Source: Teratosphaeria epicoccoides (lineage: Eukaryota > Ascomycota > Dothideomycetes > Mycosphaerellales > Teratosphaeriaceae). From it: 64,000 nucleotides of DNA. Shown here piece by piece: positions 44,187-56,500 of this stretch (its first letter is position 1; each line of letters begins with the position of its first letter). The position numbers were made by a program, and so were the translations under genes. Below the pieces are notes generated by a model. It was not told the DNA's origin. It worked only from the letters and a program-made list of their open reading frames with translations, and did not search any database. The DNA is taken from positions 1 to 64,000 of the forward strand of contig JADDMT010000096.1 in the NCBI GenBank assembly GCA_021401465.1, written 5' to 3'.

Positions 44187-47100
44187 CGCGGGCTCCTCGC
44201 CCTCGCGCTATACCCATGGTTCGAGTAGAGATACGTAGAAGACATCATACACATAATACGACAATAGTAACGATAGCTAGTACGCCTGCGAGCCTATTAC
44301 GTCGCGTATCCGGAAGGGTCCGACGAACCTTGGCGTCATCTTCTTGCTTAGGAGTTTTAGCTTGAGATTCTTCGTTAATAGTAACACCTTTGTACTAACT
44401 ACGTACTACATCGGTTTAGCATAGGCGTTATTATGTTTATTCTAGGATTCTGAGGCCTTTTTCTAGTATTCTATTAGCACTGAATGTACCTCGCGCATAC
44501 GCCACGCTAATTCCGCGGCGGCCGGCACCCTCTCCTTAGAAGACTCATCCTAAGGCGGTTCTAGGTGTATTTCTAGATTAAAGCCATAAAGAATCTGAAA
44601 TGGCGACATGCGCATAGTAGCATACACACTGTTATTAACTGCAAATTCCGCCATAGGAATTGCGTTAGCCTAGGCATCCTAGTTCTTAGCGTAGTAGCAC
44701 TAAAGGTACTACTTAAGAGTCTAGTTCATACGTTTAGTCTAACCATTAGTCTGTAGATAGAATGCTATACTTAGGCGGTACTTAACACGCGCCTTAAACA
44801 CAAATTCTTGCTAGTATTTACTAGTAAAGACAGAACCTCGATCTAATAGGATACTTCGGGGGACACTAAAGCGCTATATAACTTCGTTGCGAAGTAGCTG
44901 CGCAAGCTCGCCGCTTATGCACTTTTTCGTACATAGGATGAAGACATTCATCTTCGAGTATTAGTCGACTACTATAAGGACAGCATTAACCATATCGCCT
45001 TTCTACTTTGCTAGCGGCAAATTAGTAATGAAATCTATAGTCAAGTCTTGCTATAGTCTCTCTAGTAGTAGGAGCGCCTAAGTATCGCCGTAGGGGCGAT
45101 AGCGCCGAGATTTGCTAATCTAGCACGTCTAGCAGGATTTGACATAGTCAGAGACATCCTGTTCTAGCGTAGGCTACTAGTATTTGCGTCTAAGAAGTGC
45201 GTTTGTCTTCTCTACGCTAAAATGGCCCGCAAGTTTATTGTCATAATGAATATAGAGGAGCTGCGAACAGAGTGCGTAGTTAGCAGGTACGTAGAGCCTA
45301 TTGTCAAAGTACTACAAGTCGCCTGACTTAGTCTAGTACTTCAGACCGCCTGCAGTGTCCTAGAGGGCTACACCCTCATTAATTAACTCTAGTTCTCGCT
45401 CTTGCAACCGCTAAATAAGTCTCGAGACTTCTTTAAAGGGTTCTTCAGACATCGCATGCTTACTACATGTAAGCTAGTTAACTACCGCGCGGATTAAGCT
45501 AGACATAGTCGCCACAACTGCCGGATAGGAGGGTTTGTTACTAGCGGAGGCTATGAGGCCCTATTAGACCCGTAGTCGACCTACAAGAGGAGCTAACGAC
45601 AGATCGCCGCCCTAAACTACAAGCTTCGTTTGTAGCGTAGGGAGAAGCTATTAGTTACCCTCCTCCCTAGTGTTGTAGTCCGGTCGTCACAAAGGACTGT
45701 TAGCTAGATTCGTCTTTCTAGAACGATGCTAGATAACGAAGTCAAAGCTAGCGAGGAAAGTCGCCTACCTTGCTTGCTAATTACTTAGCTGCTTCACGCC
45801 TATGAAGCCGCGAAGGTTGTTGTAGTTAGTAAGCACCTTAATAGGGTACGCTACGCCTTCGAGGTAGTGTTAGTACTCCTTGAAGCCGTCAATAATAGCT
45901 AAAAGCTCTTAGTTGTAAGTCTCATAGTTAAGCTTAGCGCCCTGCATCTTCTGTAACTAGAAGGTAATTAGGTACTATTGCGTACTACCTTCGTGCGACT
46001 AGAGCTGCGATATGATTACGGCTATTGCGAATTTTAAAGCATCGGTCTCTATCTAGATCTTCGTAGCAGGGTCAAAGTGCCGAAGTATAGGCGTAGTTTG
46101 AAAAGCTGCTTTAAGTTCAGAGAAGGCCTTACTCTAAGCCTCCTCCTAAGGCACTTTCCCTAGCTTTTTTCCTCGAACCGCGCCCTTTGCGAGGGCCGTG
46201 AGGGGAGCCACGATCTTCGAGTAGGATTGTATGAATCTGCGATAGAAGTTAGTGAATCCTAGGAACACCTGCACTTCTCGGAGGGTAGTCGGCTACAGCT
46301 ACTCCGCGATTACAGACACCCTTTAGTCATCTATGATGATTCCTTCTGTAGAGACGATGTATCTAAGAAACTTAATCCTATCCGTCAGGAATAAGCACTT
46401 CTTTAGGTTCGCGTATAGAGCGAACTTATAGAGCCGTTTAAGCACTATACTTAGATGCCGAATATGCTCCTCCTTCGAGTCAGAATAGACTAGTATATCG
46501 TCTAAATATACTACGTAGCAGGTGTTAACGAGGCCGGCTAGGGCCCGGTTAATATACGCTTAGAACGTTGCTAGTGCGTTAGTCAAACTAAACGGCATCA
46601 CTATATACTCGAAGTATCTATACTACGTTCGGAATGTAGTCTTCTACTCGTTGCCCTTTCGGATCGGTATCTAGTAGTAGGCGTCCTTCAAGTCAATAGA
46701 CAAGAAGATGGCGGCGCGACTAAGGCGGTCAAGCGTCTCGCTAATAAGTAGTAGGGGGCAGCGGTTCTTCTAGGTTACCGCGTTAAGGCCCCTATAGTTA
46801 ACGTATAGGCAGAGCGTGTTATCCTTCTTCAGGACGAACATAACTAGCGCTCTAGCCTCGCTGTCGCTTCGTCGGATCCACACGTTCCTTTGCGCCTTGT
46901 AGAGATAGTCTCGAAGTGTTTCGAGCCGCGATTCTGACATAGGGTATAGAGGTCGATACAGAGGATTGTAACCCTCCTTAAGGTTAATCGCATGTTCCGC
47001 GTCTAGGGCCCGGGCATAGGCCGCAGCCTCTACGTCGAAAATATCGGCGTATTCCTCTAACTCAGGCGGAAGGGTAACGTCCTCCTTGACATTCTATATG

Positions 47101-48896
47101 CGGACCGCATAAACGCATTAGACCTTCTTCATGTCCTTGTAGAAGCTGCGTGCGTCACGCATCTGCACTACAGGAACTTCGCCTATAGAGCCATAGAACT
47201 AGTTGTTAGTAGCTCTATTAACAACGACTCCCTGCTTGTAGCGCTAAGGGCTGCCAAGTAGGAGCTCCTTATTAGGAACGTCTTCGGCGTAGAAGACTTC
47301 GTTAGTCTCGCGCACTTCTCCCGAGGAGTCCGCGAGTTAGAGGCGCACGTTGTACGCGCCTTAAGCCGCTACGCCTTCGCCCTAAAAGGACTTCATGGTA
47401 GGTAGCAGGGCTCCTAGGATCGGCTTTAAACCGAGCCGTACGATTACCCTCTAGGGTATCACGTTAACCTCCGCAAGGTCATCTAACATATAGTCTACTA
47501 GCTCAAGCGAGCTATTAACTCGGACCGCACTAGATAGGCGCTAGGCAGGCCACGAGTCTACACTATTAGTGACAGACAGCTTGGATACCTGCGGTAGCTA
47601 TTCGGTTGTCTTAGGCTTGTCCTTCTTTTGCCTCCCTTCTAGGGAGGTTTCGGACACCTTGCTTACCTTCTTCCTATTACTTCGTTTAGGATAGTAAGCC
47701 GCCTAGTAGTCCCTCGCTCCACAGATGTAGCAGCTACTCGGAGGCTTCTCGCTACTGTCTTTTAGCTCGGAGGGCTTGCTCCTCCAGAATGAACTACCGC
47801 GTTAGACGTAGCCCCTAGGGCGCTTGTAATAGCGGCCCTTTAGTAGGTCCTCGGGGCTTAGACGCTTATTATCCTTACTGCCTGATTTTCCATTTCGCTT
47901 CAAGGTGATTTCTATACGTGTCGCAAGGGACACGAGGTCTTGCCAAGTTGTCAGAAGTTTATGAAAAGTCATGATTATGTTCTGAAGATTGTCATTAAGT
48001 TTGACGAGCAAGTGCCGCATGCGTTACGTCTCGGTATAGAGTAGCATCTGTCTCTCGAGCGTAGCGAGATAGGTAGCGAAGCTAGAGTTTGTTTGTCCCT
48101 TCCCCTGCTTAGCCCTCTCGTACTTAATAGACATAGTAAGGGCGCGGTTCCCTGGATCCTCGACCTAGTCGACACAGAACTAGCGAAAGTCCGCCTATGT
48201 ATACGTTCTGTCGTAGACCTGCATAAGGTCATACCGCTCATGCTAATTGTTGCGAGGTTCCTTATCCTCTTTGAGCTACATCACACTAAAGGCGACTCGT
48301 TCGCCCTCTGTAGAATATCCGTGTAGGTTAAGCACGAAAACTGCCTTACATGCCTGCAAGAAAGTTCGAGCCTCCTTCAAGGTGTCTCCCTTAAACGGCT
48401 TCGGGTTACGTGCGTTATGACTACCTCCTAGTTAGCCTACTATGGCCCCGAATTTAGGCACTAGGTTCGCGGGCACACGCGGAGAGTCTACGCCTCCTAG
48501 TAAGTTGTCTTTGCGGGTCCCTAGTGTGAAATCTTGCTAGATTTCTTCGTCTGCTAGTTCGTTAGTACTACTTATGGCGACGTCTTCGTCGTCCTCGCCG
48601 TTGTCGCTACTAGGAGCGGTGCGGCTCTAGCTCTAGTTTGCAAGGCAGTTTACGACCTAATCGACAATTATGGCTACGAGGGCTAGGTTAATAGTCGGGG
48701 TTAGCTGCGGTCCCTATAAGGGGGGTCTATTGCCTAGTCCGCCGCGTAATTAGCCTCTAGCGGAACCGTCGCTTAATGTAGTGTCGCTCGTAGCGGGTAC
48801 TTCTGCAGGCTAGTTACTTAGGCTAGCTTCGCCGTCGCGGGCGCTCGGGATAGCGCTTGCTGCGCGTTAGTTGCGAGTTCGTAGTGCTCTAGACAT
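44187..48896 (-). pseudogene. gag-pol: gypsy D gag-pol, main part (gag to integrase)
   Basis: Joined to 36753-37151 it forms one 5109-nt frame (1703 codons with stop), so gag and pol are fused. Gag starts ATG 48896. The capsid end (MRHLLVKLNDNLQNIIMTFH) is at 48020. A zinc knuckle with the His changed (CYICGARDYxAARC) lies at about 47735-47695. The protease region is at about 47500-47440, RT YLDDILVYS at about 46508-46484, RNase H at about 45950-45800, integrase zinc finger at about 45160-45120 and core at about 45000-44620. Heavily RIP-mutated but without indels. Confidence 0.9.
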
Positions 48897-48945
48897 ATCG
48901 TAGTATTCTCTGCTAGACTACAAAGCAGGGGGGAGAAAGCAGAAC

Positions 48946-49305
48946 TAATATAGATGTATATGCTATATAATATGAAAATATCTCGTAGTGTGACAGAGTA
49001 ATCCGACCTTTTAGTAGGTATAAGACAGCGCTGCTTTCTGCTTATTGCAGAGGTAGCGCTAAGGATGCTTATAACCCCTAACGCTCCTTAATTAGGGAAA
49101 GCATGTCTGAGCCTAACCCCGTAGGGGTACTGTAGGGTTAGCGACGTAGGGGCGTCCTACGTCGATAACTGATCCTACTTGGACGACATACGAGCTAACG
49201 TATGTATGAAGGACCCCCTTACTATATGTGGCAGGGTCACTACATGCTAAGGGTAGGCATTAGAACCCATGCGGTTCTAATGGCCCCCTAGTATTAACCG
49301 TATCA
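48946..49305 (-). repeat. 5' LTR of gypsy D (360 bp)
   Basis: Starts TAATATAGATG and ends TAACCGTATCA. Confidence 0.93.
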
Positions 49306-49808
49306 TAGGGCAGCTCTGTCAGATCTATGAACAGACCTGTTAGACCTATGTCTATAGATCTGTAGACTAACCCTATAGATCTAGGTATCTATCCTTACAT
49401 GACAGATCCTTTCTTCCCTACATACCTATAGATCTATAGACTAACCCTATAGATCTAGGTGCCTATCCTTATGTGACAGATCCTTTCTTCCTTACATGCC
49501 TACAGATCTGTAGACTAACCCTATAGACCTAGGTGTCTATCCTTACATGACAGATCCTTTCTTCCCTACATACCTATAGATCTGTAGACTAACCCTATAG
49601 ATCTAGGTGTCTATCCTCACGTGACAGATCCTTTCTTCCTTATATGCCTATAGATCTGTAGACTAACCTTATAGATCTAGGTGTCTGTCCTCATGTGACA
49701 GATCCTTTCTTATATACATACATTATGACTTATAGTACTTGTGACTTATAGCACTTATAACAGTTGTGACTTAGGCCATAGTGCTTGTCACTTATAGCAC
49801 TCATGACA
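49306..49808 (-). repeat. 3' LTR of H/F, right part, with expanded 74-bp tandem repeats
   Basis: It continues the LTR cut at 34101 and ends CACTCATGACA, followed by CTATCCCTCTCTTAG. Units containing GACAGATCCTTTCTTCC recur at about 49400, 49474, 49548, 49622 and 49696, a period of 74 bp and about five copies, against two in other LTRs. The rejoined LTR is about 683 bp instead of 496. Confidence 0.85.
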
Positions 49809-49840
49809 CTATCCCTCTCTTAGCCTAGCTCGTCCCTTAG

Positions 49841-50318
49841 TGTCATAAGGGTAGGTGCTAATAGCAGGAAGGGGATTAGGTGTTAGTCTCGTAGAGCTGT
49901 AAAGAATATCGATAATAGCAGTTAACCTTGTAACTAACTCTCCTCTAAGCAAGAGAGGATTAAATTAAGAATTAAGCACGAAGCTCCTAACTGCCTGTCC
50001 TGAAGCTATCCCTATATACTAGAGAGACAGAGTAGCTCTATTAGATCTGTTAACAGACCTAACAGATCTGTGTCTGTAGATCTGTAGACTAACCCTACAG
50101 ATCTAAGGGTCTGTTATCCTAAAACAGATCCCTTCTCCCCTATAGGCCTATAGATCTATAGACTAACCCTACAGATCTAGGGATCTGTCCTCACGTGACA
50201 GATCCTTTCTCCTATGACTATGCTTATAACTTATAGCACTCCTATGACTATACTATAACTCATAGCACTTAGGACACTTATGATCCTATAACTCATAGTA
50301 CTCCTAACACTCATGACA
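49841..50318 (-). repeat. solo LTR inserted in H/F
   Basis: 478-bp LTR of the A/C family (TGTCATAAGGGTAGG ... CACTCATGACA) with no internal region. Flanks CTTAG (49836-49840) and CTAAG (50319-50323) mark the insertion into GTCCCTAAGCTACC as seen in C. The duplication has one mismatch. Confidence 0.88.
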
Positions 50319-50369
50319 CTAAGCTACCTTACTAGTACGGGGTTTCTCTTGCTATCCCTTTGCGTAGTA

Positions 50370-50921
50370 ATGTCTTCTCTTTCTACTATACTACCTTGTG
50401 TCATTCTAGACACTAACGCCCCTTTAACGTAAAAACGCAAACGCCGCGCGAATCGAATCCATCGTCAGGGCAAGGAAAGCATGAAGTCTTATACTTAGTA
50501 TTAAGAGTTAAAACTTGTTTGTTAAGTGCATATTTCCTTAGGGAAATGTTCGCACTATTACTTTAGCAACTGTCAAAGTTGTAACGCGAAGGTAACAGAG
50601 GTCAAATAGAAGAGGTTAGGCGATTAGCGGAAAAGACTAATTGCTAATCTCGATTGTGTAAAGGCGGTCATAGCCAAGGCTTCGCAGAAGATGATAGAGG
50701 CGCATGCAAAGGAGATGCGTCTTTAGAAACAGTTAGACGCGGTTAACTATGAGGCCAAGGATAGTCGCGCTCTTAAGGAGCGTGAGATTAGGGAGGACAA
50801 GGCTAAAGAGCAGGCTCTTTAGCAGACTAGGTTCCTTCTTAAACTAGACCTCTTGGCGGGTCTTACGCTTAGTCCTATAACCTAGAGTATAATAGAAGGT
50901 TTTGCTGACGCATCGTACTAG
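50370..50921 (+). pseudogene. antisense cysteine-rich coiled-coil ORF of gypsy F (183 codons)
   Basis: Third copy of the 552-nt antisense frame, ATG 50370 to TAG 50919-50921. It is the most decayed: cysteines and the helix REIREDKAKEQAL remain. Element E has inserted 6 bp after its stop. The length is conserved exactly with the A and C copies. Confidence 0.75.
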
Positions 50922-50927
50922 GGTTTC

Positions 50928-51287
50928 TGATATAGATGTATGTGCTATATGATATGAAAATATCTCGCAGTGTGACAGAGTAATCCGACCTTTTAGTAGG
51001 TACAAGACAGCGCTGCTTTCTGCTTATCGCAGAGGTAGCGCTAAGGGTGCTTATAACCCCCGACGCTCCCTAATTAGGGAAAGCATGTCCGAGCCTAACC
51101 CTGTAGGGGTACCGTAGGGTCAGCAACGTAGGGGCGTCCTATGTCGACAACTAATCCTACTTAGACAACATACAAGCCAACGTATGTACGAAGGACCCCC
51201 TTGCCATATGTAGCAGGGTCACTACATGCCAAGGGCGGCCATTAGAACCCATGCGGTTCAAATGGTCCCCTAGTATCAACCGTATCA
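50928..51287 (-). repeat. 3' LTR of gypsy E (360 bp)
   Basis: Starts TGATATAGATGTATG and ends CAACCGTATCA; the intact TGATA/TATCA inverted ends define the family LTR. Confidence 0.95.
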
Positions 51288-52085
51288 CTACCCCTCCTCC
51301 TATGAGGATGTCCCTAGCCTTACTAAGTGACGTATGCGGAACATATAGGGTACGGGATATAGCACGCTCATACCGCGCAAGGGTAAATAGGTAGATAGCC
51401 TGCACAACATGTGTCATGCGTACACCTTAACACCTTCGCAGTAAGTACAGGGCAGAGGCTGCTAACTCGGGCGGGTTTTAATCTGTCACATGTTAGGCGG
51501 CTTCGTAACACCTTCGCTTTACATGCAGATCGAGATATCAGGAAACCACGAGTACGTACTTTAGTCAATCCTTGAAATTATAGGGCGAGCATGCGCGCCG
51601 GCCTCGCCAAGTAGCTTAGCCGTCCCTATTTAGTCGTGACTGTAAAGAACGTGTCGTAGAACCTCGGGGTAGTAGGAAAGTACGCGGACGCTCTGCGCGC
51701 GCCGCTCGAAACAGCAGGAGCGCGCTCCTGGCGCGGGCCTCGCTATATTCCCATGCTAGTAGGCTAGCACGAGTGCGGTCGGCGCACATGCGTGACAGCC
51801 GCGTTATCCGTTATTGCATCATTCGGTCCCCTTGTAAGTTAACTAAAGGCAGGTACTCTGCGCATGTAGTTCGAGTTACTAGCTTAACGGTTGCGGTAGG
51901 CAACAGGGGGGCTGTTAGAGGGTATAAAAACCTCGTCGCTCCCTAAACTTTCCTGTTCTAAGACACTAACATTAACCTCTACTCCTACTTCGCTTAGCTT
52001 GCGCCTCGCTATGTCTGCGGGTCTGTACTAGAGCTCCTTCTTCTTCAATCAATCAATCAAGATCAATCAACCTGTCTTAGCTATA
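51288..52085 (+). promoter_or_regulatory. promoter region of the E antisense ORF
   Basis: TATAAAA at 51923-51929, 163 bp upstream of ATG 52086, as in D and I. Perfect palindrome GGAGCGCGCTCC at about 51717-51728. The minus-strand ORF at 51157-51417 crosses the LTR edge and is not supported. Confidence 0.65.
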
Positions 52086-53582
52086 ATGGCTCATGTGCTA
52101 CAGACTAAGTTCGATGCTACTCGCTCTGCCCGCGATCGTCGCTCATGTTAACGATGCCTTGACAACCTTAGTAGCTAAGCTACACACATCTCTCCTCCAC
52201 GTGTTAGTAAGGCGTCCCCTACCCGCGAGGTATGCGTGACTTGTACTAACTAAAGCGTAGCCGAGATCTGCGTTAGCGGGTTTGATGAGGGCAGTGTCTA
52301 CCGCAATTATGTTAACTGTAATGGCAAGCATGAAAAATGCTAAGACCTCCCTAAAGAGGTATATGGCGAGTATAACTAGCTCTGCTATAACATCGATGAC
52401 TTCTAGAGTACGCGCGACGAGGGGATTGCCGAAGGCACTCCAACTATGAATAGGCTACAGGCTAAGTACCGCGAGGCACTCGCCTACCTGCTCGGCGCCC
52501 TCTCGTGCTTCACTGCGACTGCTAACTGTTCTCACGGCAGCGTTCGCTTCGACTCTCTGCTAACAGGCGAAAATGTTTGTCTAGGTCTAATCGCAGACTT
52601 AGTCTAGAAGATCTTGAAGGTGCTAACCGTTAGGGTCGAGACCTTCGCCATAGTACGCATATAGTGCGGGTGCCCTCTAAGTATGAATGCTGACTTTCTC
52701 CGCTAGGCTAACGTTAGCGTCGAGAAATATCCGACTAGCTGTTAGCGTCAGCAACTCGGGGCCCTTGCCTCTATTAACGATGACTTTAAGACGCGGATGA
52801 TCCGCAAGAAGGTCATCAAGCAATTCACCGCTCCCGCCGCTAAGGCCACGCCCTAGCGCCGTACCGAGAGGCAGCCTGCCTCTAAGCCGGTCCCGAGGAC
52901 TAAGCCGTAAGTTACTTACTCGAATCCTGTCGCGTGCGTACAGCTAACACATTGTAGCGCCGCCGCCTACGCCGCCTCGACGCTACTGTCTAAGAAGAAG
53001 AAGAGGGCCAGGGCCGAAATTGAGGTTAGCGATAAGGAAGCCGAGCCTTCCCCGCTTGCGACCCGCACTACGTCTGTCAAGACGCTAAGGCACAAGCCTC
53101 TAGGCCAGATCTTTGAGGATAAGGAGGATGACGACGCTTAGGATACCTTCGGTCCTAACGTGATCCCTTCGCGCTGTAGTGTCACCGCACTAGTTGCGCC
53201 TAAGGGAGACACTAAGTCCGATGATGTAGTCGACACTCGTGTCAAGAAGCGCAAGATGATCTTGAGGGCCGAGCGCGACAGCCGCAAGCGCGCTCGAGTC
53301 TCTTCGCCTTCTGATGCTAAGGATGAGGTAGTCGTCGCGACTAGGCGTAGTAAGGGTGTCGCTAGTTCTCTGGCTACTATAGGCTCTAAAGACGAGCTCC
53401 CTCGCAACCTACTAAAGAAGAAGATGCCGGCCTCTCTTCGTGGCGTTGCTACCCCTGTTACTCATAGTCGCTTCGGGGTGTTTAGTAGACCCCGTGCGGG
53501 TAGGCAGTCCCTAGTAGACCGTAACAAGAAAGACTCTCCTGCTTCGGGTTCAGTTAGGAAGCCCCTAACTAGTAGTCGCTAA
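52086..53582 (+). pseudogene. antisense cysteine-rich ORF of gypsy E (498 codons)
   Basis: ATG 52086 to TAA 53580-53582, same frame length as D and I. It retains some cysteines lost elsewhere (EVCVTCTN, AEICVSGF, VNCNGKHEKC), and the last 140 codons are open (53160-53582). That part has a basic cluster RVKKRKM...RKRARV, the block KDELPRNLLKKKMPASLRGV and the end KPLTSSR. The pol stop TAG (53579-53581, minus strand) interlocks with this TAA. Function unknown; cysteine pairs and basic clusters suggest a nuclear zinc-binding protein. Confidence 0.82.
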
Positions 53583-56500
53583 GCATTAGCTACGAAGCTA
53601 ATCCGAGCATGTCTCTTGTTCTTCTTAGGTTTATTCTAGGTGTGCCTTTAGGCATCAATGATGTATGAGTAGGGCGTTTGCTTCTCGTTGTCGCTTCGCG
53701 CGTCATGCGCTACATACACGTGTTAAGAATTCTGCTCTAGAACCCTCATCTTCCTACGAATCGACCTTCTTAAGCCCTGCTTACGCCTCCTCCGCTCTTC
53801 GAATTCACGAATAGCTTCTAGAGCGTTCTTGCAGTCTTCGGCTAGAACCTATTGTGTGTACTTAGGTAGGTATCCTTTCTACTTCACTAGATAGTACGTT
53901 GCGCCCTTACGCCGCATACTGTCCTTAATACCCTTGACTTCCTACTCTTCGTTCTCTTCTGCTACTAGCATCGGGTCCGCGGGCTCTTTGCCCTCGCGCT
54001 GTACCCATAGTTCGAGTAGAGATACGTAGAAGACGTTATGCACACGATACGACAATAGCAACAATAGCTAGTACGCCTGCGAGCCTATCGCGTCACGTAT
54101 CCGGAAGGGTCTGACGAACCTTAGCGTCATCTTCTTGCTCGGAAGTTTTAGCTTGAGATTCTTCGTCGATAGTAATACCTTCGTACTAACTGCATACTAC
54201 ATCGGTTTAGCATAGGTGTTATTATGTTTAATCTGGGATTCTGAGGCCTTTTTCTAGTGTTCTATTAGTACCGAATGTACCTCGCGCATACGCCGCGCTA
54301 ATTCCGCAGCGGCTAGCACCCTCTCCTTAGAAGACTCGTCCTGAGGCGGTTCTAGGTGTATTTCCGGATTAAAGCCATAGAGAATCTGAAATGGCGACAT
54401 GCGCATAGTAGCATGCACGCTGTTATTAACTGCAAATTCCGCCATAGGAATTACGTCAGCCTAGGCATCCTGGTTCTTAGCGTAGTAGCACCGAAGGTAC
54501 TACTTAAGAGTCTAGTTTATACGTTTAGTCTGACTATTAGTCTGTGGATAGAATGCTGTACTTAGGCGGTACTTAACACGCGCCTTAAACACAAATTCTT
54601 GCTAGTATTTACTAGTAAAAACAGAACCTCGATCCGATAGGATACTTCGGGGGACACTAAAGCGCTATATGACTTTGTCGCGAAGTAGCCGCGCAAGCTC
54701 GCTACTTGTGCACTTTTTCGTACATAGGATGAAGATATTCATCTTCGAGTATTAGTCGACTACTACAAGGACAGTATTAACTACATTGCCTTTCTACTTT
54801 GCTAGCGGCAAATTAGTAATGAAATCTATAGTTAAGTCTTGCCATAGTCTCTCTAGTAGTAGGAGCGCCTAAGCATCGCCATAGGGGCGATAGCGCCGAG
54901 ATTTGCTAATCTAGCACGTCTAGCAGGATTTGACATAGTCAGAGACATCCTGTTCTAGCGTAGGCTACTAGTATTTACGTCCGAGAAGTGCGTTCGTCTT
55001 CTCTACGCCAAAATGGCCCGCGAGTTTATTGTCATGATGAATACGGAGGAGCTGCGAACAGAGTACGTAGTTAGCGGGTACGTAGAGCCTATTATCAAAG
55101 TACCATAAGTCGCCTGACTTGGTCTAGTACTTCGGACCGCCTGCGGTGTCCTAGAGGGCTACACCCTCATTAATTAACTCCGGTTCTTGCTCTTGCAACC
55201 GCTAAATAAGTCTCGAGACTTCTTTAAAGGGTTCTTTAGACATCGCATGCTTACCGCATGTAAGCTAGTTAACTACCGCACGGATCGAGCTAGACATAGT
55301 CGCTATAACTGCCAGATAGGAGGGTTCGTTACTAGCGGAGGCCATGAGGCCCTATTAGACCTGTAGTCGACCTACAAGAGGAGCTAACGACAGATTGCTG
55401 CCCTAAACTACAAGCTTCGTTTGTAGTGTAGGGAGAAGCTGTTAGTTACCCTCTTCCCTAGTGTCGTAGTCTAGTCGTCGCGAAGGACCGTCGGCCGGAT
55501 TCGTCTTTCTAGAACGATGCTAGATAACGAAGTCAAAGCTAGTGAGGAAAGTCGCCTACCTTGCTTGCTAACTACTTAGCTACTTCACGCCCATGAAGCC
55601 GCGAAGGTTGTTATAGTCAGTAAGTACCTTAATAGGGTACGCTGCGCCTTCGAGGTAGTGTTAGTACTCCTTGAAGCTGTTAACAATAGCCAAAAGCTCT
55701 TAGTCATGAGTCTCGTAGTTAAGCTTAGCGCCTTGCATCTTCCGCGACTAGAAGGTAATCAGGTACTATCGCGTACTACCTTCGTGTAACTAGAGCTGCG
55801 ATATAATTGCAGCTATTGCGAATTTTGAAGCATTAGTCTCTATCCGGATCTTCATAGCGAGGTTAAAGTGCCAAAGTATAGGCGTAGTTTGAAAAGCTGC
55901 TTTAAGTTTAGAGAAGGCCTTGCTCTAAGCCTCCTCCTAAGGCACTTTCCCTAGCTTTTTTCCTCGAACCGCGCCCTTTGCGAGGGCTGTGAGGGGAGCC
56001 ACGATCTTCGAGTAAGATCGTATGAATCTGTAGTAGAAGTTAGTGAATCCTAGGAACACCTGCACTTCTCGGAGGGTAGTTAGCTGCGGCTACTCCGCGA
56101 TTGCGGACACCCTTTAGTTATCTATGATAACTCCTTCCGTGGAGACGATGTATCCGAGAAACTTAATCCTATCTGTCAGGAATGAGCACTTCTTTAGGTT
56201 CGCGTACAGAGCGAACTTACAGAGCCGTTCGAGCACTATACTTAGATGCCGCATATGCTCCTCCTTCGAGTCGGAATAGACTAGTATATCGTCTAAATAC
56301 ACTACGTAGTAGGTGTTAACGAGGCCGGCTAGGGCCCGGTTAATATACGCTTAGAACGTCGCTAGTACGTTAGTCAAGCCAAACGGCATCACTATATACT
56401 TGAAGTGTCTGTACTACGTTCGGAATGCAGTCTTCTACTCGTCGCCCTTTCGGATCGGTATCTAGTAGTAGGCGTCCTTCAAGTCGATAGACGAGAAGAT

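Larger units (their letters stand above)
34102..49305 (-). mobile_element. gypsy element D, containing nested element C
   Basis: Minus-strand element with two 360-bp LTRs. Flanks are CAGGG (34097-34101) and TAGGG (49306-49310), a 5-bp duplication with one C-to-T change. Without C and its duplicated CGCGG it is 8169 bp, one base longer than sister E. Order in plus coordinates: 3' LTR, promoter region, antisense ORF (plus), pol, gag, 5' LTR. Confidence 0.95.

Noticed and set aside
47975..48326. Overlapping ORFs on both strands in the gag region of D (and 57765-58225 in E)
   Set aside because: They lie in the wrong frame or strand of gag, whose own reading aligns between D and E.
51157..51417. 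86-aa minus-strand ORF at the E LTR edge
   Set aside because: It spans LTR and leader, is disrupted in D and I, and has no motif.
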